NCBI GenBank assembly: GCA_041485125.1 | Contig: JBGPIT010000055.1 | Location: forward strand, 1-17,775 | Length of the DNA: 17,775 bases | From: JBGPIT01 sp041485125 | GTDB taxonomy: Bacteria; Desulfobacterota; Binatia; UTPRO1 | Direction: 5' to 3' | Shown here: positions 12,096 to 17,775 of the stretch, one piece after another | Layout of the letters: every line of letters begins with the position of its first letter | Position numbering within the stretch: the stretch's first letter is position 1 | Position numbers and translations under genes: made by a program | The notes under the pieces: model-generated | The model's database searches: none | Told to the model about the DNA's origin: nothing | Seen by the model: the letters and a program-made list of their open reading frames with translations, nothing else

Positions 12096-15000
12096 GGCCG
12101 CGCGCTCGAGCGACGCCAGCGCCGGCTTCAGGCGCTCGACCTCGCTTTCGAGCGCCGCCGCCGTATGGACCGCGGAGCCGAGATCGGCGTCGCTACTCGC
12201 CAGGTCCTCGAGCGCCTGCGCCAGCGCGCAGACGGCCTCGCCCTCGAAGACCGCGGCGGAGCCTTTGAGCGAATGCGCCGCTTGTCGCAAGCCGGCGCGG
12301 TCCTCGCGCGCGACCGCTTTGTAGATCTCCGCGACCAATCGCGCCGACTCGTCGAAGAAGATCGCCACCAGACGGGCGAGAAGCTGGCGATTGTGGCCGA
12401 TCCGATCGAGGATCGCCTCCACATCGACCTGGGCCACGTCGAGCGCGGTCGCATCGGCGTCGGCTTCATCGGACGAGGCCGAAGCCGGAGCGCCACCGAT
12501 CGCCATGACGCCACGCGCCGCCACGGTGTCGCGCGCCGCGGTCGTCGGGGCGGGTGCGGTCGGCGCCTTTGCCGGCGCACCCGCCGCCGTATCCGCGGCG
12601 CCCTGTGCGGTGCCGATCCGCTCGAGGATCGCGAAGAGCTTGGCGGCGTGGACCGGCTTCGAGATGTACTCGTCCATGCCCGCCGAGAGGCAGCGCTCGA
12701 GGTCTCCTTTCATCGCGTGCGCCGTCATCGCGACGACCGGCACGTGGCCGCCCGACATCTTCTCGTTCTCGCGGATGATGCCGACGGCCTCGAAGCCATC
12801 CATCTCCGGCATCTGCACGTCCATCAGCACGACGTCGAACGGCTCGTGCGCCATCGCGTCGAGCGCCTCACGGCCGTTGCCGGCGACCACGACCGAGTGC
12901 CCGCGTCCCTCGAGCAGCTCGAGCGCGAGGCTCTGGTTGATCAGGTTGTCCTCGACGAGCAGGACCCGCAGCGGACACGCCGCGCCTGCCGTTGCCTCCG
13001 GCTGGTCGCGGCAGTCGCTCGTCTGCACGTGGTTGCCGAGCGCCTTGACGGTCGCGTCGAGCAGCTCGGATTGCTTGATCGGCTTGGTGAGGTACCCCGC
13101 CACGCCGAGCTCGCGGCAGCGCGCTGCGTCGCCGGACTGGTCGTCCGCGGTGAGCATCATGACGGTCGCGATGGCGAGCGAGGGATCGCGCCGGATCCGC
13201 TCGGCGACCGTGAAACCATCCATCTCCGGCATGCGCGCATCGAGCAGGACCAGGCGATAGGGCGTGCCGCGGTCACGGGCATGCGCCAGCGCCCTCAGCG
13301 CCTCGTTGCCGCTGCCGACGGCGCTCGCGTTCATGCGCCAATTCGCCAACGTCTCCAGCAGGATCTCGCGACTGGCGGCATTGTCGTCGACGATCACGAC
13401 GGGCAGGCCTGCGAGGACGACTGGGCACGACAGCACTGCCGGCGTGCCGGCTCGGTCGAAGCCGACGCGGCAGGTGAAGTGGAACGTACTGCCCTTGGCC
13501 GGCTCGCTCTCCACCCACACCTTGCCGGCCATGAGCCGGATGAGCTGTGCCGAGATCGTCAGGCCGAGACCGGTGCCGCCGAACTTCCGCGTCGTCGAGC
13601 TGTCCGCTTGCTCGAACGACTTGAAGATCGCCTGCTGCTTCGACTGGGGAATCCCGATGCCGGTGTCGGAAACCGAGATCCGCATCGTGATCCCGTCCTG
13701 GTCGACGTCTTCCGCCTGCACCTCGACGATCACGTCGCCGCGCTCGGTGAATTTGATCGCGTTGCCGACCAGATTGACGACGATCTGCCGGAGCCGGTCG
13801 GGGTCGCCGATCAGCGTTTCGGGCAACTCGGGATGGATGCGACACGCGAGCTCGAGACCTTTGGCGTGCGCTTGAATGCCGAGTGTCTTCACGGTGTCGC
13901 CGAGCGTCTCGCGCACGTTGAACGGCACGCAGTCGAGCTCGAGCTTGCCGGCCTCGATCTTCGAGAAGTCGAGGATGTCGTTGATGACGCGCACCAGCGC
14001 GTCGGCCGACGTCTTCACCATGCCGAGCTGGCGACGGGCGGCGGCGGGAAGCTCGGTGTGGAGCGCGAGGTCGGTCAATCCGATGATGCCGTTCATCGGC
14101 GTGCGGATCTCGTGGCTCATGTTGGCGAGGAACTCGCTCTTGGCCCAGCTCGCCGCCTCGGCGACGTCCTTGGCGTGGCTGGTCTCCTCCTGCGCCGCAC
14201 GGCGCTCGGTGACGTCGCAGATCACGCACATCACCAGCGCCTCGCCGTCCTCGGTCGCGAGCGGACTCAGGCCGATCTCGATCGGAAACTCGCTGCCGTC
14301 CTTGCGCCGCGCCGAGAGATCGAGGCCGGAGCCCATCGGTCGTCGTGTCGCCGCGTGGTGATAGGTGGCCCGCAGCGTCGGATGGCGCCGCCGCAGCCGC
14401 TCGGGCACGAGATCGTCGACCGAGGAGCCGATCAGCTCCTCGCGTGCGTACCCGAAGGCCCGCGAGGCCTCGGAGTTCGCCAACACGATCGTGCCGGCCG
14501 CGTCGACGATGAGCATCGTGTCGGGCGCCGACTCCATCATGCCGCGGAACTTCTCTTCGCTGGCGCGAAGGAGGCGGGACGCTTGCTGGCGAGCCGCGAG
14601 GTCGCGGCGGACGTACACCATCGCCGCCAGTACGAAGGCGAACGCGATCATGCTGCCGAGCGGGACCACGACGCTCGCCCAGCGCGCGCTCGCTGCGGCG
14701 CGCGTGGTGCGCTCCGCCAGCAGCGTCTCCTCCTCCGCCTTCATCTCCGCGACGACCGCGCGGACATCCTCCATCGCGACGGCACTGTTCGTCTCTAGAA
14801 TTCCACGCCGAGCCGCGTCGAAGCCCTCGGTCTGGCGCCTCGCGATCGTGCGCTCGAGAAGCAACGAGCGGCGTTCGACGAGCCGTGCCAGCTGGGCGAT
14901 ACGCGCCTGTTGCCGCGGGTTGTCGCGGGTGAGGTCACGCTCGTGGGCGATGTCATCGCGGAGCGGCTCGCGCGCCGCTTGGTACGGCTGCAGATCGTTG

Positions 15001-15209
15001 GGCTCGCCCGTGATGACGTAGCCCCGCGCTCCGGCCTCCTCGTCTTTCACCCTCGAGATGATGCTTGCCAGCGTCTCGAGAACGGCGCGCGTGTAGGTGA
15101 CCCGCCCGGCATCGGCGACCAGCCGGGCAGTGCTCTGGTACGACCCGTAGCCGATGCCCACGATGATCAGGAGCGCGAGTCCGAATCCCCACGTGATCTT
15201 CCGCTCCAT
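12093..15209 (-). CDS. Hybrid sensor histidine kinase: CHASE3-PAS-HisKA-HATPase-REC-REC-HPt
   Basis: The protein has 1038 residues from ATG 15209 (MERKITWGFG). A GTG six bases earlier, 13 bases after an AAGGAGG, is an alternative; the longer open frame to 15746 is only the antisense shadow of the next gene and is excluded. TM1 is about 7-25. A periplasmic CHASE3 domain (about 30-170) includes GYVITGEPNDLQPY. TM2 is about 178-200. PAS spans 216-335. HisKA has NMSHEIRTPMNG (phosphoacceptor His366), and HATPase has the N box (Asn483), DTGIG (515-519) and GGTGLGL (544-550). Two receivers are intact: Asp657/Lys709 and Asp797/Lys851. A low-complexity linker (870-925) leads to an HPt domain with AAHSLKGSA (His979). 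It resembles BarA/GacS-type tripartite kinases. The downstream regulator is not in the window. Confidence 0.95.
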   Translation of the reverse strand: MERKITWGFGLALLIIVGIGYGSYQSTARLVADAGRVTYTRAVLETLASIISRVKDEEAGARGYVITGEPNDLQPYQAAREPLRDDIAHERDLTRDNPRQQARIAQLARLVERRSLLLERTIARRQTEGFDAARRGILETNSAVAMEDVRAVVAEMKAEEETLLAERTTRAAASARWASVVVPLGSMIAFAFVLAAMVYVRRDLAARQQASRLLRASEEKFRGMMESAPDTMLIVDAAGTIVLANSEASRAFGYAREELIGSSVDDLVPERLRRRHPTLRATYHHAATRRPMGSGLDLSARRKDGSEFPIEIGLSPLATEDGEALVMCVICDVTERRAAQEETSHAKDVAEAASWAKSEFLANMSHEIRTPMNGIIGLTDLALHTELPAAARRQLGMVKTSADALVRVINDILDFSKIEAGKLELDCVPFNVRETLGDTVKTLGIQAHAKGLELACRIHPELPETLIGDPDRLRQIVVNLVGNAIKFTERGDVIVEVQAEDVDQDGITMRISVSDTGIGIPQSKQQAIFKSFEQADSSTTRKFGGTGLGLTISAQLIRLMAGKVWVESEPAKGSTFHFTCRVGFDRAGTPAVLSCPVVLAGLPVVIVDDNAASREILLETLANWRMNASAVGSGNEALRALAHARDRGTPYRLVLLDARMPEMDGFTVAERIRRDPSLAIATVMMLTADDQSGDAARCRELGVAGYLTKPIKQSELLDATVKALGNHVQTSDCRDQPEATAGAACPLRVLLVEDNLINQSLALELLEGRGHSVVVAGNGREALDAMAHEPFDVVLMDVQMPEMDGFEAVGIIRENEKMSGGHVPVVAMTAHAMKGDLERCLSAGMDEYISKPVHAAKLFAILERIGTAQGAADTAAGAPAKAPTAPAPTTAARDTVAARGVMAIGGAPASASSDEADADATALDVAQVDVEAILDRIGHNRQLLARLVAIFFDESARLVAEIYKAVAREDRAGLRQAAHSLKGSAAVFEGEAVCALAQALEDLASSDADLGSAVHTAAALESEVERLKPALASLERAA

Positions 15210-15310
15210 CGACACGCGCGTGCTGCGGCCTCCTTGGCCGCCGCCCCGTGCTGAAACCGTCGCGGTCGTGATCGTCGTTCGCAGGAGGGGGGCGTCTCTC
15301 GGGTGCAGTC
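15210..15310 (-). other. Intercistronic region between the two kinase genes
   Basis: 101 bases separate the stop of the REC-kinase gene (15311) from the start of the hybrid kinase (15209). It contains a Shine-Dalgarno-like AAGGAGG (15235-15229, minus strand), 19 bases before the ATG and 13 before an in-frame GTG at 15215, longer than usual. No terminator is visible; cotranscription is likely. Confidence 0.5.
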
Positions 15311-16582
15311 CTAGTGCGTCAGCCGACGTAGATCTCCGATGCGCGGCGCCGCGACCTCGTGCTCGCTCGCCGTCGAGAGTGGCGGCAGGTCGACGGTCAC
15401 CGTCGTCCCTTCGCCCGGCTCGCTCTCGACGCGCAGGGTGCCGCGCAGGAGCGCCGTGTAGCGCTTCACGATCCCGAGACCCAGGCCCACGCCCTCGTAG
15501 CGGCGTGTGCTCGAGCCATCGAGCTGGTGGAAGTCCTCGAAGAGCACCGCCCGGTTTTCGACCGGAAGGCCGATGCCGGTATCGGTGACTCGCAGCTTCA
15601 GCCCGCCGCCGGCGCCGGCCTCGACCGCGAGCGTGATCCGACCGGCGTGCGTGAATTTGATCGCGTTGCTCAGCAGATGGTACGCGATCGCGCCGACCTT
15701 CTCGCGATCGGTCTCCGCCTCGGCGCCCGCGGGGTGCGCGTTCCACTCGAAGCGCAGGTCGCGGTCGCCAGTCAGCACTTGGGCTTCGGCGCGGAGCTCC
15801 TCGAGCAGGCCGGTCAGCGTGAAGCGGCTGGGCACCACCGTCTCGGCGCCGGTCCGCATCCGGCCGAAGGCAAGCAGCGACTCCACCACGTGGTGCAGCC
15901 GGTCGGCTTGCGTCCGCACGCCCGCGAGCATCTGGCGTGCCTCGCTCAGATCCTCGCGCGGCAGCTCGTCCTGAAGGAGCTCGGCGTAGCCGAGGATGCT
16001 GTTCAGCGGCGTGCGCAGCTCGTGCGAGACGTTGGCGATGACCTCCGCCTTGAGCCGTGCCGACTCCTCGATCTTGAGGCAGAGCTCCTCGATTTTCGCG
16101 GCCTGTGCGTGCACCAGCGCGGTGCGCGCCACGACCTTGTCCTCGAGGTCGGCCGCGTAGCGCTCGAGCTGGCGCCGCGACTCGGCGAGCGCGCGCTCGA
16201 GACCGACGCGCTCCGTGACGCGCTCGACGGTGAGGGCGAGCGCCGCGCCCCAGGCGCCGGTCTTGGTCACGTAATCGTGGGCGCCGGCCCGCAAAGTCTC
16301 GACGGCCGTCTGCACGTCACGCTGCCTGGTCATCATGATCACCGGCGGGTGGTCGTGGCCCTTCAGCCCGCGGAGGAACTCGAGCCCGGTGCCGTCGGGG
16401 AGGCTGTGGTCGAGCAGAATCGCGTCGAACGCGCCGCCTTCGACCTGACGCCTCCCCTCGGCGCAATCGGCCGCGATCCGCACCTCGGCGGGACCAGGCG
16501 GGGACGTCAAGCGGCGCAGGCCTTCGAGCGCGACCCAGCGCTCGAGCGGATTGTCGTCGATGAGAAGCAACCGAATCCTCAT
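15311..16582 (-). CDS. Receiver-histidine kinase (REC-coiled coil-HisKA-HATPase), soluble
   Basis: The protein has 423 residues from ATG 16582; the 53 residues in frame upstream are Arg/Thr-rich, resemble no domain and lie in the leader. An N-terminal receiver (1-120) starts MRIRLLLIDDN (Asp9/Asp10), with phospho-acceptor Asp58 (ILLDHSLPDG), Thr85 and Lys107. A coiled-coil linker (about 122-180) follows. HisKA has NVSHELRTPLNSILGY (His187), and HATPase has Asn306, DTGIG (334-338) and GVGLGLGI (364-371). There is no membrane segment or HPt, so it is probably a cytoplasmic kinase whose activity is set by phosphorylation of its own receiver. The hybrid kinase encoded next (101 bases away) carries an HPt that could supply that phosphate, making a two-kinase relay likely. 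No DNA-binding output domain is present. Confidence 0.94.
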   Translation of the reverse strand: MRIRLLLIDDNPLERWVALEGLRRLTSPPGPAEVRIAADCAEGRRQVEGGAFDAILLDHSLPDGTGLEFLRGLKGHDHPPVIMMTRQRDVQTAVETLRAGAHDYVTKTGAWGAALALTVERVTERVGLERALAESRRQLERYAADLEDKVVARTALVHAQAAKIEELCLKIEESARLKAEVIANVSHELRTPLNSILGYAELLQDELPREDLSEARQMLAGVRTQADRLHHVVESLLAFGRMRTGAETVVPSRFTLTGLLEELRAEAQVLTGDRDLRFEWNAHPAGAEAETDREKVGAIAYHLLSNAIKFTHAGRITLAVEAGAGGGLKLRVTDTGIGLPVENRAVLFEDFHQLDGSSTRRYEGVGLGLGIVKRYTALLRGTLRVESEPGEGTTVTVDLPPLSTASEHEVAAPRIGDLRRLTH

Positions 16583-16717
16583 CAGGGGGCTCCCATTGTC
16601 AGGTGCGGCGCCGGTCGTGCCGCGGCGCCCGCGTCGAGGATGCGAGTCGTCGTGAGCGTGGCGGTCGCCCACCGTGCTCTCCCGCGCCCCCGTTTGTTCA
16701 CCAGTCGAGCGTCCCGC

Positions 16718-16754
16718 CGTGGCATCGCGTGCGATCAGCACGGCTCATGCCACG
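16718..16754. repeat. Nested inverted repeat upstream of the kinase genes
   Basis: CGTGGCAT (16718-16725) and ATGCCACG (16747-16754) are perfect 8-base inverted arms. Inside them CGTGC (16728-16732) and GCACG (16738-16742) form a second stem around a GATCA loop. Together they make a branched or bulged hairpin about 135 bases before the kinase start. It could be a regulator binding site, a leader structure or a terminator of the preceding gene, although no T-tract follows. Confidence 0.5.
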
Positions 16755-16815
16755 TCGCTCACGTGAAAAGTGGCGCGCGAAAGCGTGCTATCGCGTCACA
16801 TCGAGATCAGCGATC

Positions 16816-16832
16816 GCGCGCCGGACGCGCGC
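16816..16832 (-). terminator. Possible weak terminator after the Hsp70-like gene
   Basis: A 6-bp GCGCGC stem with a 5-base loop lies 35 bases beyond the stop of the Hsp70-like gene on the minus strand. It lacks a T-run, so intrinsic termination is doubtful; such GC stems also occur by chance in this DNA. Confidence 0.2.
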
Positions 16833-16866
16833 TGTACGCGAATTGAACGAAGGACGTGCGCGTAGG

Positions 16867-17775
16867 TCAGGGAACTGACCCGGCGCGCACGCGCAGACCC
16901 GGTGGCAACGATTCATCGAGGAGGCGCCCTTGCTCGACACGATCGAGAGGAGCCGCCTCGTGCAGCAGCAGCGCACTACGGGCGCCGCCGTACGTAAGCC
17001 GCACGCGTTCGCTCAAGCGTTCGCGCAACGCCGGATCGAGGTCGCGCTCGCGATCGTCGACGACACGCGCGAGCTGCACCAGCGTGAAGGCGAGCGCGTC
17101 GGGGCTTGGCCATTCCGCCAGCGCGAGGACGCGCTCGATCCAGTGCGCGACCGTCGCCGCCGGCACGACGCAGTTGAGCGGCCCGTAGAGCGGCTCGCGC
17201 GCACCCAGTCTGGACAGCGCCCAGAGCTGCTGCGGCGCGGCTCGACGGCGCTCGACGTCGGCGACGATCACCTCGCCGAGCTCGGCCTTGAGGCGCGCGT
17301 CGAGCCGCTCGCAGGCGCCGATCGCCTGCCACATCTCGCGCACCTCCTGCGATCCCGCCCGTCCGCCTTGCGGCTTCACCTTCGCCTTCCGCTGCAAGCG
17401 CGGCACGAGCGCCGGCGCAATCTCCACATGCAAGCGCAACTGGTGGCCGCGGTCCATGCCGCCGGCGATGCGCTTCCAGAGGTTCCACCACTCGACCCGG
17501 TTCTGCACCGCGCGCGGAAAAGCGAGGCCCTTCGCCAAGACAGGCGAGAGCTGCCGGATGCGCCAAGGGTCGAGCTCGTGACCGAAGCCCGGCCGCAGGA
17601 GATGGCCGCAGAGATTGATCCAACGCATCTCGTGGTCGGCGGTGATGGTGCGCGACGCGGCGCCGGCGAAGAGCGCGTCCCACAGCGTACGGATCACCAC
17701 TAACGACCAGGCGTCCTTGCCCGCGCCGAGCGCGGCTTCGAGCGCGCGCGGCAATTGATTAGGCCCCGTGCGCGC
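16867..17775 (-). CDS. Hsp70-family protein, C-terminal DUF3731-like domain (5' end outside window)
   Basis: The frame is open from the window's right edge to the TGA at 16869-16867, giving about 302 residues; the TTG at 17754 is an internal leucine, not the start. The sequence resembles the C-terminal domain (DUF3731) of a group of DnaK-like Hsp70 proteins of roughly 900 residues. Features that support this are LCGHLLRPGFGHELDPWRIR, VEWWNLWKRIAGGMDRGHQL, LWALSRLGAREPLYGPLNCV with the VVPA segment after it, DDRERDLDPALRERLSERVR, and a terminal LLDESLPPGLRV. The Hsp70 ATPase and substrate-binding parts would lie outside the window. The domain's function is not established. It is transcribed in the same direction as the kinases but separated by 284 bases. 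Identification is from remembered family pattern, so moderate confidence. Confidence 0.72.
   Translation of the reverse strand, partial: ARTGPNQLPRALEAALGAGKDAWSLVVIRTLWDALFAGAASRTITADHEMRWINLCGHLLRPGFGHELDPWRIRQLSPVLAKGLAFPRAVQNRVEWWNLWKRIAGGMDRGHQLRLHVEIAPALVPRLQRKAKVKPQGGRAGSQEVREMWQAIGACERLDARLKAELGEVIVADVERRRAAPQQLWALSRLGAREPLYGPLNCVVPAATVAHWIERVLALAEWPSPDALAFTLVQLARVVDDRERDLDPALRERLSERVRLTYGGARSALLLHEAAPLDRVEQGRLLDESLPPGLRVRAGSVP

Larger units (their letters stand above)
16583..16866. other. Intergenic region upstream of the REC-kinase gene
   Basis: The 284 bases between the Hsp70-like gene end and the kinase start hold the presumed kinase promoter. They contain a nested inverted repeat (16718-16754) and a small GC hairpin (16816-16832). 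No coding frame with recognisable content was found, and no convincing -35/-10 pair. Confidence 0.5.

Noticed and set aside
12165..14798. An 877-codon open frame on the plus strand opposite the hybrid kinase
   Set aside because: The minus-strand frame has seven recognisable domains with all catalytic residues; the plus frame is an Arg/Asp/His/Leu-rich low-complexity shadow expected from GC-biased third positions.
15210..15746. A 179-residue N-terminal extension of the hybrid kinase
   Set aside because: It overlaps the 3' part of the REC-kinase gene in another frame and is Arg-rich with no domain; the membrane segment begins right after the ATG at 15209.
16583..16741. A 53-residue N-terminal extension of the REC-kinase
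   Set aside because: The receiver domain begins exactly at the ATG at 16582; the extension has no domain features and lies in the leader region.
16788..16976. A 62-residue minus-strand open frame between the Hsp70-like gene and the kinase
   Set aside because: It overlaps the 3' end of the Hsp70-like gene in another frame, has no clear ribosome site and shows no recognisable features.

Overview
This 17.8 kb window is very GC-rich, tightly packed bacterial DNA with strong third-position G/C bias, so long open frames appear on the strand opposite most genes. The gene set (ECF sigma/anti-sigma, PiT/DUF47, a TolC-coupled ABC-2 exporter, large hybrid histidine kinases, an Hsp70-type protein with a DUF3731-like end) fits a Gram-negative, double-membraned bacterium. 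The composition is typical of uncultured deltaproteobacterial, Myxococcota or Binatota-like soil and sediment lineages. The lineage is inference; no rRNA or marker gene is present. No tRNA, rRNA, IS element or CRISPR array was seen.

Layout: (1) 1-1797, plus strand: the 3' end of an ECF sigma factor gene, a short zinc-finger anti-sigma-like membrane protein, a PspC-domain protein with an N-terminal zinc ribbon, and a METTL7-like SAM methyltransferase. (2) 1810-4114, minus strand: a phosphate-uptake unit transcribed DUF47 (PhoU-like) > PiT transporter > nitroreductase. (3) 4115-4404: a divergent intergenic region holding a long imperfect palindrome (about 4178-4274) and an AT-rich candidate promoter/operator next to the regulator gene. 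(4) 4405-12092, plus strand: a six-gene unit TetR > TolC-like lipoprotein > HlyD adaptor > ABC ATPase > ABC ATPase-permease fusion > ABC-2 permease. It has the same logic as E. coli ybiH(cecR)-ybhGFSR, but the domains are divided differently among the proteins and an outer-membrane channel gene is included. Almost every junction overlaps, implying translational coupling. (5) 12093-16582, minus strand: two histidine kinase genes, first a soluble REC-HisKA-HATPase protein, then a membrane CHASE3-PAS-HisKA-HATPase-REC-REC-HPt hybrid. (6) 16867-17775, minus strand: the C-terminal part of an Hsp70-family/DUF3731-like protein that runs off the window.

How the genes work together: the exporter operon should be a complete tripartite pump under its own repressor. 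Its two ATPase domains carry complementary defects. The first has a normal signature motif but no H-loop histidine; the second has the histidine but a degenerate signature. This predicts one working and one degenerate ATP site per heterodimer. The two kinases together hold every module of a multistep phosphorelay (three REC domains, one HPt, two kinase cores) but no DNA-binding output, so the target regulator lies elsewhere. The pump operon and the kinase genes converge with no spacer: the palindrome TGATCA supplies the stop codon for both strands.
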